Assembly: GCF_000397205.1 (NCBI RefSeq)
Contig: NC_021237.1
Coordinates: 3,349,001-3,413,000 of the forward strand
Reading direction: 5' to 3'
Source: Pseudomonas protegens CHA0
Lineage (GTDB): Bacteria; Pseudomonadota; Gammaproteobacteria; Pseudomonadales; Pseudomonadaceae
DNA length: 64,000 bases
The notes under the pieces are model-generated. The model was given only the letters and a program-made list of their open reading frames with translations, did not search any database and was not told where the DNA came from. Made by a program: the position numbers and the translations under genes. This document shows, piece after piece, positions 8,171-19,900 of this stretch. The first letter of the stretch is position 1. Every line of letters begins with the position of its first letter.

Positions 8171-10312
8171 ATGACGGTGCTGTCTGCCCCATCATCCGCG
8201 GCCGATACGGTCGTTCACTCAGCCTTGGCCTGCTGCCATCTGCTGCTGCAACTTACCCAGGAACGCGTACCGCAAGCCGCGGCCCCGCAATCCCTGGACC
8301 CTGACCCTTCGCGGGACCTGCGCCAGGCGGTCAGGGACTACGCACGCAACGCCGGTGTCGATCTGCGCCTTGAACGCCTGGCACTGACCCGGCTGACCCC
8401 GAAGATGCTGCCCCTTGTCTGGCGCAACCAGAGCGGCGAATTCATGTTGCTGGCGCGGCTCTCGGACACCCAGGCGCTGGTGCAGCGACCTTCAATGCCG
8501 ACCCCGGACATGCTCGATCGCCTGCAGTTGGCCGAGCAGTGGAGCGGGGAGGTGATTCGCCTGCGCCAGAGCGGTTTGCGCTTCGATCTGTCCTGGTTCG
8601 TACCGGAGCTGCTGCGCCATCGGCGGATACTCGGCGAAGTGCTGCTGTGCTCGCTGTTGCTGCAGGTGCTGGCCCTGGCGACGCCGTTGTTCTTCCAGGC
8701 GGTGATGGACAAGGTCATGGTGCACCGGGCGCTGTCGACCCTCGACGTGCTGGTGATGACCCTGGTGGTGGTGGGCCTGTTCGAGGTGCTGCTCAAGGGC
8801 TTGCGCGAATACCTGGCGGCGCACACCGCCAATCGCATCGACATCGGCCTTGGGGTCAAGCTCTTGCGCCATCTGCTGGGCCTGCCGCTGCTGTACTTCA
8901 AGCAACGCCAGGTGGGGGCGATCATCACCCGGGTCCAGGAGCTGGACAGCATCCGCGAGTTCCTCACCGGCTCGCTGCTGACCCTGTGTGTCGACGTGGC
9001 CTTCACCCTGGTGTTTTTTGCGGTCATGGCCTGGATTTCCTGGCCGTTGACCCTGCTGGTGCTGCTGACCTTGCCCCTGTATGCGCTGCTGGCCTGGTTC
9101 AGCACCGGCCCGCTGGAGAAGCGCATCGAGCGCCAGTTCTACAGCGCGGCGCGCAACACCGCCTTTCTCAACGAAAGCGTCAGCAGCAGCGAAACCATCA
9201 AGAGCCTGGCGGTGGAGCCGCGCATGCAGCGTCGCTGGGAGTCGCAGACGGCGCAGATGGTCGCGGCCGGGTTTGCCAGCCAGACCCTGGGCAGTGCCAT
9301 CAGCCAGACCGTGATGCTGTTGCAGAAAGTCACGGCGGTGGCGGTGATCTGCTGGGGCGCTAGCCGGGTCATCGACCTGCAAATGAGCATCGGCCAGTTG
9401 ATTGCCTTCAACATGATGCTGTCCCACGTCAGCCAGCCCGTAGCCAAGCTGATCGAGGTCTGGCAGCAGTTCGTCCGGGTGCGGGTGTCGGTGGACAAGC
9501 TGGGCGACATGCTCAACCTGCCGGTGGAGCAGGCCGAGGGGGATCTGCGCCCGGCACAGGCGTTGCGTGGCGAAGTGCGCATCGAACAGTTGGTGTTCCG
9601 CTACCGCCCGGAACTTGAGTGGGTGCTGCGCGGCCTGGACTTGCAGATCGTCGCGGGGCAGACCCTGGGCATCGTCGGGCCGTCCGGGTCCGGCAAGAGC
9701 ACGCTGACCCGCTTGCTGCAGAAACTCTACACCCCCGATGGCGGGCGCATCCTGATCGACGGCTTGCCCCTGGAGCAGTTGCAGCCGGCCTGGTTGCGCA
9801 GCCAGATTGGCGTGGTGCTCCAGGAAAACTACCTGTTCAACCGCAGCGTGCGCCACAACATCGCCCTGCGCCATCCCACCGCCTCCCTGGAAAGCGTGAT
9901 CGCCGCGGCGCGCCTGGCCGGTGCCCATGATTTCATCCTGCGCCTGCCCCTGGGCTACGACACGGTGCTGGCCGAAGCCGGCAGCTCCTTGTCCGGCGGC
10001 CAGCGGCAGCGCATCGCCGTAGCCCGGGCACTGATGGGCGACCCGCGCATCCTGATTTTCGACGAAGCCACCAGCGCCCTGGATGACGAATCCCAGGCGC
10101 TGATCCAGGACAACATGGCGAGCATCGCCCAGGGACGCACGGTGATCATCATTGCCCATCGCCTGTCTGCGGTACGGCATTGCCAACGCATCATCGCTCT
10201 GGAACAGGGGCGCATCAGTGAATCGGGCAGCCACCAGCAACTCTTGGCCAACGGCGGTTGCTACTCGCGCCTGTGGGCGCTGCAACAGGCGCTGTGCAAG
10301 GAGGCGTCATGA
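8171..10312 (+). CDS. fitA: FitA, type I secretion ABC transporter of the Fit toxin system
   Basis: A 713-residue fused membrane/ATPase transporter of the RTX-toxin exporter type. An N-terminal C39-peptidase-like domain is followed by a six-helix transmembrane domain (about 150-430) and an ATPase domain. Walker A is G-P-S-G-S-G-K-S with K509, the signature L-S-G-G-Q begins at residue 607, and Walker B ends at D631-E. The peptidase-like domain lacks an obvious catalytic cysteine motif, as in HlyB-type exporters of unprocessed toxins. fitA is the first gene of fitABCDE; its stop overlaps the fitB start (ATGA). The locus has two such ABC proteins, FitA and FitC, as described for P. protegens. 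Confidence 0.95.
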   Translation: MTVLSAPSSAADTVVHSALACCHLLLQLTQERVPQAAAPQSLDPDPSRDLRQAVRDYARNAGVDLRLERLALTRLTPKMLPLVWRNQSGEFMLLARLSDTQALVQRPSMPTPDMLDRLQLAEQWSGEVIRLRQSGLRFDLSWFVPELLRHRRILGEVLLCSLLLQVLALATPLFFQAVMDKVMVHRALSTLDVLVMTLVVVGLFEVLLKGLREYLAAHTANRIDIGLGVKLLRHLLGLPLLYFKQRQVGAIITRVQELDSIREFLTGSLLTLCVDVAFTLVFFAVMAWISWPLTLLVLLTLPLYALLAWFSTGPLEKRIERQFYSAARNTAFLNESVSSSETIKSLAVEPRMQRRWESQTAQMVAAGFASQTLGSAISQTVMLLQKVTAVAVICWGASRVIDLQMSIGQLIAFNMMLSHVSQPVAKLIEVWQQFVRVRVSVDKLGDMLNLPVEQAEGDLRPAQALRGEVRIEQLVFRYRPELEWVLRGLDLQIVAGQTLGIVGPSGSGKSTLTRLLQKLYTPDGGRILIDGLPLEQLQPAWLRSQIGVVLQENYLFNRSVRHNIALRHPTASLESVIAAARLAGAHDFILRLPLGYDTVLAEAGSSLSGGQRQRIAVARALMGDPRILIFDEATSALDDESQALIQDNMASIAQGRTVIIIAHRLSAVRHCQRIIALEQGRISESGSHQQLLANGGCYSRLWALQQALCKEAS

Positions 10313-11697
10313 GGTCCGGTGCACTGTTGTCTCGCTGGCGCCGCGCCTGGCAGCGCCTGGGTGACGCGCGGACGCTGCTCAAGCGCAGCCGCGACGAATA
10401 CGAGTTCCAACCCGGCTACCTGGAAATTGTCGAGCGGCCACCCGCGCCCTGGGCACGTGGCACGGCACTGCTGCTGATCCTGGCGATCCTGCTGGCCCTG
10501 GGCTGGGCGATCCTCGGCTTTCTCGACATTCATGCCAGTGCCGCCGGGCGCCTCATGGTCTCCAGCTACACCAAGGTGATCCAGGCGCACGAGGCGGGTG
10601 AAGTTCGGGCCATCCATGTACGTGACGGGCAGCGGGTCAAGGCCGGCGAGGTGCTGGTGGCGCTGAACCCGATCGGCATCGACGCCGAGTTGAGCGAGTT
10701 GCGCACACAACTGGATTTCAAGCGTCTGGAATTGGCCCGGGCCCGTGCACTGCTGACCCCGGACCCCTTGCACAGCTACCAGACGCCTGCTGGCCTGGAT
10801 GTACAGCAAGCCGCGGCGGCCCGGGAGCAACTGCTCAGTACCTGGAAGGAAATCAGCGCCAACCTGGACAGCCTCAACGCCGAAATCGCCATCAACCAGG
10901 CCAATCAAAGGGCTCGGGGCAGCGAGATCAGCGCCTTGGGCAAGCTGGCCAGCAATGTGCGCAAACGGCTTCATGCACGCCGGGCGATGGCCGCCGAACA
11001 ACTGATGCCCCTGGTGGAATTGCTTGAGCAGGAAAAGGAGCAACTGGACGTCGAGCGTTCGCTGGCCCAGCAGCAGGCCGAACTGCAGGTGCTCAAGGCC
11101 CAGGCGCAGAACCGTCGGGAGCAGCGCGACAGCTTCCTGGCCAGGACCCAGCGCGAACAGCATGAATTGCTCAACCGCAGCCAACAGGAGATCGCCGTGC
11201 TCGAGCAGCAACTGATCCGTGGCCGCGACCGGCAGCGCCTGCAAACCCTGCTGGCGCCGGTGGACGGTGTGGTCCAGCAACTGGCGGTGCATACCCTGGG
11301 CGGCGCCGTGCAAGCGGCGCAGCAGTTGCTGGTGATCGTGCCCGAGGGGGCCGAGCTGGATGCCGAGGTCATGGTGCTGAACAAGGACGTCGGTTTCGTC
11401 AGGGCCGGCCAGCCCGTGGAGATCAAGGTGGATGCGTTTCCCTATACCCGCTACGGCACCTTGCGCGGCACCGTGGCCCATGTCTCCGGTGACGCCATCA
11501 AGGACGAACAGCTGGGGCTGGTGTTCCCCACGCGGATTCGCCTGGAGCGTGCGGCCATTGCCGCAGGGCAGGGCTGGATGCCCTTGCAGGCGGGGATGAG
11601 CGTGACCGGCGAGATTCGCACCGGCGAGCGGCGGGTGATCAATTACCTGCTGAGCCCGATTCGCGAGTATCAGTCCGAAGCGTTGCGGGAGCGTTGA
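10309..11697 (+). CDS. fitB: FitB, HlyD-family periplasmic adaptor of the type I secretion system
   Basis: A 462-residue membrane-fusion protein. The start at 10309 has an excellent AAGGAGG site and overlaps the fitA stop; the longer frame would start inside fitA. A short cytoplasmic segment precedes one transmembrane helix (about residues 47-68). It is followed by a lipoyl half-motif, a long coiled-coil rich in E, Q, L and R (about 140-310), the second lipoyl half and a beta-barrel domain, the classic HlyD layout. It should bridge the ABC proteins to the outer-membrane channel FitE. Translationally coupled to fitA and fitC. Confidence 0.94.
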   Translation: MRSGALLSRWRRAWQRLGDARTLLKRSRDEYEFQPGYLEIVERPPAPWARGTALLLILAILLALGWAILGFLDIHASAAGRLMVSSYTKVIQAHEAGEVRAIHVRDGQRVKAGEVLVALNPIGIDAELSELRTQLDFKRLELARARALLTPDPLHSYQTPAGLDVQQAAAAREQLLSTWKEISANLDSLNAEIAINQANQRARGSEISALGKLASNVRKRLHARRAMAAEQLMPLVELLEQEKEQLDVERSLAQQQAELQVLKAQAQNRREQRDSFLARTQREQHELLNRSQQEIAVLEQQLIRGRDRQRLQTLLAPVDGVVQQLAVHTLGGAVQAAQQLLVIVPEGAELDAEVMVLNKDVGFVRAGQPVEIKVDAFPYTRYGTLRGTVAHVSGDAIKDEQLGLVFPTRIRLERAAIAAGQGWMPLQAGMSVTGEIRTGERRVINYLLSPIREYQSEALRER

Positions 11698-11699
11698 GC

Positions 11700-13859
11700 A
11701 TGACCCGCGCTTTCGATGCCGCTTCTGAACCGTCACCGACAATGCTCGACACCGGCCTGCACGCCCTGGCCTGGGCCGCCCGGCGCTTTGATCTGAGCAT
11801 CAGCGTGGCGCAACTGACTCACCGCCTGGGACGGGTTGAAGGTCCGGCCGACAGCCTTGACCTGCGGCGCTGCGCCGGCTGGATCGGCCTGCGCGCACGG
11901 GCAGTGCAGAGCCGGGTGCAGCGTTTGCATCACCTGCCGCTGCCGGCGCTGCTGGACACCACTCGGGGCTGGGCGGTGCTGGACGCGGTGGAGGGCGACC
12001 GGGTCCGGGTATTCTGGCCGCTGCAGGGGCAATGCCAGACCCTGTCGCGCCAGGAGCTGGCGACGCTCTGGCAAGGCCATGATCAGGGACAGGGAGAGGT
12101 GTTGTTGCTGGCCGAGCGGCATGTGCAACTGAAGGCGGGTGGTTTCGGCGTCTCCTGGTTCCTGCCGTCGATCCTCAAGCATGGGCGCCAGTTTCGCAGC
12201 GTGCTGCTGGTGTCGCTGATGCTGCAAGGCGTAGCGCTGGTCACGCCGCTGCTGTTCGAGAACATCATCGACCGGGTCCTGGTCAGTCGCGGCCTGTCGA
12301 GCCTGCAAGTGCTGGGGATCGCCATGCTGGCCCTGGCGCTGTTCGAGCCCTTGTTCGGCCTGTTGCGGTCCTGGCTGTTCAGCAATGTGGCGAGCAAGAT
12401 CAACGCCGAGCTGTCCGCGCGCCTGTACCAGCATCTGATCCAGTTGCCGCTGGGTTATTTCCAGCGGCGCCAGAGCGGCGAGATCATCGCCCGGGTCGGT
12501 GAGATGCAACAGATCCGCCAGTTTCTTACCGGCTCGGCCTTGACCCTGGTGCTGGACCTGGCGTTCTGCGGGTTGTTCATCGCCGTGATGTACAGCTACG
12601 CACCGCTGCTGACCTGGGTGGTGGTGGGCTCCCTGGCCCTGTATTTCCTCTTCTGGCTGTGCGTGGGCCCCTTGCTGCGCAGCCGGGCCTTGCGCGAATA
12701 CGAGTTGAATGCGGCCAACACGGCGTTTCTCACCGAGACCGTGACCGGCATCGAGACTATCAAGACCGGGGCCATCGAAAGCGCCTTCCAGCAGCAGTGG
12801 CAGCGCCAGTTGGCGGCTTATGTGCGTGCGGCGTTCCACACCCGCATCGTCGGGATCTGGGCCGGGCAGGGCATCGGCCTGATCCAGAAGCTGACCGCGG
12901 CGCTGTTGCTGTGGTGGGGCGTGATGCTGGTGCTGGATGGCCAGTTGAGCCCCGGCCAACTGGTGGCCTTCAACATGCTGGCCGGGCATGTGGTGGAGCC
13001 GATCCTGCGTCTGGCCCAGGTCTGGCAGGACTTCCAGCACACGCTGATTTCCCTGCGCCGCCTGGGGGACATTCTCGACAGCGACTGTGAAAGCGGCAGC
13101 GGCGGCCTGGCCTCGGTGCCAGCGTTGCAGGGCGGGGTGAGCTTCCAGGGGGTGCGTTTTCGCTACGAGGAAGACGGCCAGGAGGTGCTGCGCCAGCTGG
13201 ATCTGGAGATCCAGCCGGGCGAGTTCGTCGGCATCACCGGGCCTTCCGGTTCCGGCAAATCGACCCTGACCCGCCTGTTGCAGCGCCTCTATGTGCCCCA
13301 GCACGGCCGGGTGCTGGTGGACGGCATCGACCTGGCCATCGCCGATCCGGTGGCCCTGCGCCGCAACATGAGCGTGGTGCTCCAGGAAAGCGTGCTGTTC
13401 GCCGGCAGCGTTGCCGAGAACATCCGCCTGTGCCGGCCTCAAGCCAGCGACGCCGAGGTGCGGCACGCCGCCGGTCTGGCCGGGGCGGCGCCCTTTATCG
13501 AGGCCCTGGCCCAGGGCTACGAGACCGAGGTGGGCGAGCGGGGCGGCCAGCTCTCCGGCGGCCAGCGGCAACGCATTGCCCTGGCCCGGGCCCTGTTGAC
13601 CAACCCCGGCATCCTGTTGCTGGACGAAGCCACCAGTGCCCTGGACTACGAGTCGGAAGCGGCGGTGATGGCCAACCTGCAGGGCATCGTCCGCGGCCGC
13701 ACGGTGATCAGCGTCGCCCATCGCCTCAATACCCTGCGCCATGCGGACCGGATTCTGGTCATCGATCAGGGCCGGGTGCTCGAACAAGGCACACACCAAC
13801 AGCTGCTAGCCCTGGACGGGTTGTATGCCCGGCAGTGGGCGCTGCAGATGAAGGACTGA
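11700..13859 (+). CDS. fitC: FitC, second type I secretion ABC transporter of the Fit system
   Basis: A 719-residue ABC exporter starting at the ATG at 11700, two bases after the fitB stop; a TTG at 11694 is an unlikely alternative. The N-terminal ~135 residues form a C39-like domain, followed by a transmembrane domain and an ATPase with G-P-S-G-S-G-K-S (K520), L-S-G-G-Q-R-Q-R and I-L-L-L-D-E-A-T-S. It parallels FitA but the two are clearly diverged, so they may form a heterodimer or act in sequence on FitD. A 121-base gap separates it from fitD, leaving room for an extra promoter. Confidence 0.94.
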   Translation: MTRAFDAASEPSPTMLDTGLHALAWAARRFDLSISVAQLTHRLGRVEGPADSLDLRRCAGWIGLRARAVQSRVQRLHHLPLPALLDTTRGWAVLDAVEGDRVRVFWPLQGQCQTLSRQELATLWQGHDQGQGEVLLLAERHVQLKAGGFGVSWFLPSILKHGRQFRSVLLVSLMLQGVALVTPLLFENIIDRVLVSRGLSSLQVLGIAMLALALFEPLFGLLRSWLFSNVASKINAELSARLYQHLIQLPLGYFQRRQSGEIIARVGEMQQIRQFLTGSALTLVLDLAFCGLFIAVMYSYAPLLTWVVVGSLALYFLFWLCVGPLLRSRALREYELNAANTAFLTETVTGIETIKTGAIESAFQQQWQRQLAAYVRAAFHTRIVGIWAGQGIGLIQKLTAALLLWWGVMLVLDGQLSPGQLVAFNMLAGHVVEPILRLAQVWQDFQHTLISLRRLGDILDSDCESGSGGLASVPALQGGVSFQGVRFRYEEDGQEVLRQLDLEIQPGEFVGITGPSGSGKSTLTRLLQRLYVPQHGRVLVDGIDLAIADPVALRRNMSVVLQESVLFAGSVAENIRLCRPQASDAEVRHAAGLAGAAPFIEALAQGYETEVGERGGQLSGGQRQRIALARALLTNPGILLLDEATSALDYESEAAVMANLQGIVRGRTVISVAHRLNTLRHADRILVIDQGRVLEQGTHQQLLALDGLYARQWALQMKD

Positions 13860-13980
13860 CCCCACCGACGGCAGGAGGACTCGCCCACCCGTCATGTCTC
13901 CCCACCCCGCATATCCATACCCATAGGCAGCCCTTCGCGAGACGCAGGGCTTGGCTCAAAACAGACAAAGGATCATTGCA

Positions 13981-16900
13981 ATGGCTTTTATGTCCAAGGA
14001 CTTCACGCGCCTGCTCAATACCCTGATCGACCAACAGATCAAGACGGCAGGGCGGCAAACCGAATGGTTCAACATGAGCGCCGACGAGCGTGCCGCGTAC
14101 ATCGGCCAGGTCGGCGAGCGCCTGCTGGAAATGCAGCAGAGCACCCTGAGCGTGCTGGCCGCCCAGCATTACCAGATGCAGGACAACCCGGTCTCGGTGG
14201 GCGATCAGTTGCAGGTGCTGCAACAACGCCGCAAAGAAATGAAGGCCATCGCCGACACCCCGGCCACCATTGCCTACAAGCAGCAACTGGACCGTGACAT
14301 CCTGTTGTACAGCCGTCAGGACACGGCGATCAGCCACTATGACAGCACCTGGAACAAGGCCCTGCGGCTGCTCAGTCCCGGTGGCGCCAAGGCCGAGGTC
14401 CTGCAAGCCGATGCGCCGGCCAAGCAGAAAGAGCTCAAGGGCCGGATCAACCGCCTGGAGAAGCACCTGAGCCTGCAGGTGGCCGACTCCACCTTCAGCC
14501 AGACCTACGTGACCCTGTTCTCCGAGCTGCAGGCCTACAAGGAGGTGAGTACCCGCTACAACGCCTGGCTCAAGGCCGCCCCGCAGCAGCAGGCCGCGAG
14601 CCTGGACGCACTGGCCAAGCCGCCCCGGGCCTCCGACGAGCTGCCGGTGAACCTTTCACTGCTGATGATGGAGGAGCGCCCGGGCTACATCCGCATGAAC
14701 GTGGCGCTGGTCAATGCCAGCACCGATGGCCGCTTCAAGGACTTCTACCTGGAGCACGGCCGGCTGGTGGTGCCCACCGACGGCGTGCTGAATTTCTCCT
14801 TTGGCACCGCCGCCCGTTCCCTGGCCTGGCAGCAACAGTACCGGCTCAAGAGCGAGCCACCGTCCATGCGCTCGCCGACCTATGCACCGATTCGCTCGGT
14901 GCTGGTCAAGACCGGGTTCGTCGAGCAGTACTTCGCCAACCACCTGGTGTCGGAAAGCTCCCTGCGCGAAGGCTTCAAGGCCCAGGTGCTGAGCAACGGC
15001 CGCAAGCTGCTGTTGACCGGCGTCGATCGCAAAGTGCCCAACCAGGTCGGCATCCAGGTCTCGGGCCAGTCGCCCGGCACCAGCGTGACCCGTGAAGTGC
15101 CCCTGGCTGGCGCCTTGAGCGAACTGATCAACCAGAACGCGGACCTCAGCAGCTTCCAGACCCTGGGCGTCGAAGACTATCGGCAGAACAGCTACCACCC
15201 GGACCGCGACGGCCTGTTCGTCAATATTCATGAGCTGGAACGCTCGGTCGGCTTTGCCGAGCATCAGTACCTGCTGGAAATGCCCCAGGGTGACGCTTAC
15301 CGTTCGGCGACACCTTTTGCCGTGATGACCGTCGAGGGCGACAAGGTCAGCAGCAGCCACCTGAGCAAGGCCCAGACCGAGACCCTGTATCAATACAACG
15401 CGGCGTTTTTCGAGCGCCTGGAACAACTGCGCGGTGAGGGCTTCAAGGCCAGCCGGCTGTTTGAAGGCAGCAGCGAGCGCGCCACCTTCGTGCAACAGCT
15501 GACGCGCCTGCTCGAACGCAACCACATCACCCCGGCCGGGGTGCTGCTGACGCAACACAGCCGCCCGAGCCTGCGGGATATCAAGGGCAACAACCTGAAC
15601 AAGGTGCTGTGGGAACAGGCCTTCGCCGCGTCGGTCTGGCAAAGCCACGACAACGATGGGCTGCTGTTCGGCCTGGGGCAGAACCTGGTGAAGAACCAGG
15701 CACTGGACAAGGTCCTGCAAGGCGGTTATCTGCAGAGCGACATTGCCCAGGCCAAATTGCTGCTGGCACCGCTGTATGAACAGTGGCGTGCTCAAGCGAT
15801 CGAGACGGAAACACAGCGAGTGGCCAGCGCCAACGCCGGGCAGCATCCAGGCAACCCGAAGGTGCATGTCTTCGATCAGGTGGCGGTGGAGCGCGGCCTG
15901 GACAGCAAACTGCTGAACCTGTTGTTGAGCGGCCCCCAGGGCCTGGCGCCGGCCGATGTCGCGTTGCGGCCGACGGTCGAGGCGCTGTTGTCCGGCGACC
16001 AGGGCCGCAGCCTGCGCAAACAGGCGTTGTTCCATGCCCTGCGCCCCGTGGCCGACAGCTTTTCCAAGGCCGCGGTGCCGGTCAATGCCCATGCCGCGCT
16101 GGCGCCAAAAACCGGCGCCGACAAGGTCATGATCAACAACCGGCTGAATCAGCCCGACCCCTACCTGATCCTCAATACCCACCCGGAGCAGGCACAGACC
16201 GATGCCGCGCTGCTGATCCAGGACGACAAGTACCGCAGCTACAGCCAGTTCCGTCCCGATCCGAACAATGAAGCCACACGCTACATGAACGACCTGGACA
16301 CCCCGTTCGTGGGGGGCATTTCCGGGACCACCCAGACCGTCAGCAATGCCTTGCCGGAGTTGTTCGGTAGCGCGCCGAGCGTCAAGCAGTACTGGCAGTT
16401 CCAGATGGCCAACGCGGCCTTCATGATCCGCAACGGCTATCACTCGTTCTTCGAAACCCTGTATGTCGCCGCCCGTTATGAACCCCAGGGGCCGGACAGC
16501 ATCGGCAAGGACCTGCTGCAGACCTTCGACCGCTACCGTGCCGAAGGGCGCCGGGAGGCTTTGCACGGAGAGTTGTACGACGCCGTGATGGCCCGAGTCC
16601 TGCCCATCGTCAATCAAGGCCTGGCGCCGAGCGAGGAGTTCCATCCACCGCGCTTCACCGACCTGGGGCCGCTGCCCGCGCTGTTGGGGCAGGCCGCCAA
16701 GGACCTGCAACTCAAGACCGGGCTGGCGTCGCTCGGAGCCGGCTTCGAACCGCGCCAGGGCAGCGCCGACATTCACCAGTTTGCCGCCGACCCGGTGCAG
16801 TTCGCCCAGACTCACACCCTCAGTGCCGAGGCCCTGGTCAAGGCGGGGCGCTTGCCGGCCCAGGGCAACGTGCAGTTGGTGGAAGTCGCGCCCAGGCTGT

Positions 16901-19900
16901 ATGAGCTCGAATACACCGAGCACAGCGCCAACTCCGTGAGCGCCGGGAGCCCGGACAGCGTGCCGGCGTATTTCCTCGGTTACAACGGGCCGAACCAGGC
17001 CAACGCCGCGCCGGCCTATGTGGACATTCCCAAGCAGGCGCGCGCGGGCAGCTTCCTCTTTACCGGCACCTTGTCGGGCTGCTCGCTGGTGGTGACCAGC
17101 CTGGACGCCACTACCTATCGGGTCTATCACGACGGTCGGGTCAACAGTTCGCTGCTGTACGACAACGTGGTGATGGCGGTCGACTACAAGGACTACCAGG
17201 TGGCCGGCACCGCCGAGGGCCTGGCTGCGGCGTACATGCAGGTCGTCGACGGCCAGTGGCAGTTGGTGTTCCAGCGCCAGGAGTACCAGCGCGAAGGGCA
17301 GATGGTCTGGCCGAAGTTGCGCGAGGGTGCAGAGCCTCTTTCCATCCAGACCGCCGACAGCCAGGTGCAGGAACGCAACCGGACCCAGTTCGCCGAGTAC
17401 CGCGAACAGGTGCACCAGAACCTGAAGAAGGTGGCGACCCAGTTCGGCGTGTCCACTGAAGGGGTGGCCGATGGCGTCTACAGCGGCGGCGACTTTTCTC
17501 CCGAGCACCCGGCCATTGCCGCCTGGAATCGTCTGCGCGATGCGGTCCAGGCCAAGGTCAGCGCCGACATCGAACAGCTCGGCAACCAGCGTTATCAACT
17601 CCAGGAGCAGCGGCGCGGGGCCAGCGACAAGAGCCTGATCGACCAGCAGATCAAGCAGCTCAACCTCACCCAGGATTTCTACCGGGCGCAGTACGAACCG
17701 GTGTTGCGTGAGGCCGCTTCGGTGGAAAAGACCTGGCTCTGGCAGCAGATCCAGGCCAAGCAGGGCAGTGCTGCGGTGGTACGCACCGACGACACGGCGA
17801 TCCAGGGCGGGGGCGATGAGCGCAGCACCAGCGTGGGCGAGCGCTACGCTATTGCCGAGGCCTATCAGCGCGGGGCCCGGGGCACGGCATTCAGTGACGG
17901 CGTACGGGATTTTCGCGAGATCAAGATCCCCGGGCTGGACGACAAGAAGTCGGCCCTGGAGATGAAGCGCCTGTTTCTCGACGGCCAGCTCACGCCTGGG
18001 CAGCGTGGCGCCCTGAGTGCCCGCATCAGTGAGACCAGCCAGGCCGAATACATCGACAAAGTGCTGCGCCAGACCGCGACCCTCAGTGAAGACTTCCGGG
18101 GCGCCGGCAGTGTCTTCGGCCAGTTGGCGCCCCAGGATTTCTACCTGTCGCTGGTGGGTGACCGCTCCGGAGGCCGCTGCTACCCGCTGGTCAGGGCCAT
18201 GGCCGTCGCCCTGGCCAGGGGCGGCGAGGCGGGGGTCAACAGCCTGGTGCAGAAGCTGTTCCTGGCCTCGGCCGATCCCCAGGCGGGCAGCTCGACCTTG
18301 CTCAAGAACAGCCTGATCCGGCTGCATTCCAATGTCGACGCGGTCCAGGCCTCCAAGGCGCTGGGGCAGTTCCAGTTGTCCGACGTGGTGGCCCGGCTGG
18401 CCAACGGCAGCAGCGACTCGATGTTTGCCCTCAACACCCAGAACCACTCGATGATGGTGGGCAGTACCCAGGGCCCCGAAGGCCGTCGCTACTACTTCTA
18501 TGACCCGAACGTGGGGATCTTCGCTTTCGACTCCAGCAAGGGCTTGGCCAAGGCCATGGAGCAGCACCTGGTGCGCCGAAAACTGGCGGCGCACTACGGC
18601 TCGTTCGGCAGCCAGTCGCAGCCGGCCTTCAACCTGGTCGAGATCGACACCCACAAGATGGCCGAGGTGCCGGTGGGCAGCGGGCTGAACGTTGCCGATC
18701 TGTCCCGTCCCGAGGAGTTGGCCGGTGTCATCGGCCAACGCCGCCAGGTGGAGCAGGCGGTGGGTGCCCAGCAGCGCGTCAGCCAGGACCTGCGCCTGGG
18801 CGCGGCGCTGACCACGTTCGACGCCGAGCAATGGGGCGCGCGCTTCGACGCCGCCAGCACCCGGCTGGCCCGGGAGCACCAACTGAGCAGCCAGTGGATA
18901 CCGATCATCGCCAACACCGAGCCACAGCCGGAGGGCGGCTATCGGGTGCAGTTCATCAACCGTGACCAGCCCGATCAGACCCGCTGGCTGAGCACCGACG
19001 ATGGCACCTTTGTCGAATTCCGTCGTTTCGTCGATGAGCACATGAGTGTGCTCAACGAGCACTTCACCCTGGAGCATGGGCAGATCCGGCCCCGCGGCGG
19101 GGTCGGCGAAGTGGCGCATGTGGACGGCCTGAACGCGGGCTTTGCGGTCCAGACGCTGATCCAGTGGTTTGCCGACAAGAACCGCAAGGATGCGGCCCAG
19201 GGCGTGGTTTCACCGGACCTGGCCACCGCCCTGAAGATCCATAGCTACCTGGGCCTGGCGCAGATCGGCCATGGCACGGTGCAAGATGTGGCCAACATCA
19301 CCCAACTGGTGCAAACCGCGTTGCGCGGCGAAGCCCTGGCCGCCGAGTCCTCGCTCAAGGACTTTGCCTCGACCCTGGGGCACACGGTCAACGAGGGCGC
19401 AGGCGTGCTGTTTGGCGGGGCCATGGTCGGCCTGGATGCCTATGAGCTGGCCCATGCCGAGAACGATGTGCAGAAAGCCGTATTCGGCACCCAGCTGGCG
19501 TTCGATTCGGCGAGTTTTGTCAGTGGCGCGGCGGGTATCGGTGCCGGGCTGATCGGCGCTTCGACAACGGCGGCGGTGCTGGGCGGCGCGGGGGTGATCC
19601 TCGGTGGCCTGGCGGTAGGCTTCACGGCACTGGCCCAGGCCTTTGGCGCGGTGGCCGAAGATGCCAAGGCGGTGGGACGTTACTTCGACACCCTGGACAA
19701 GGCCTACCAAGGCAACGGCTACCGTTATGACGAGAAACAGCAGGTGCTGGTACCCCTGGCCGGGGCGGTGGTCAAGCGCCTCGACCTGCGCTCGAACGAG
19801 GTAGGTTTCGACAGCCAGTACATTTACCGCACTCACCACGGCTCCACCGGTTCCGGGGCGATCAACTACTTCTTCTGGGTCGGGGACTTTCCGCGGATGA

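Noticed and set aside
14656..19119. A 1487-codon open frame antisense to fitD
   Set aside because: It is the mirror of a high-GC coding strand: composition is dominated by H, Q, L, R and A, with no ribosome-binding site or domain. fitD is certain on the other strand.
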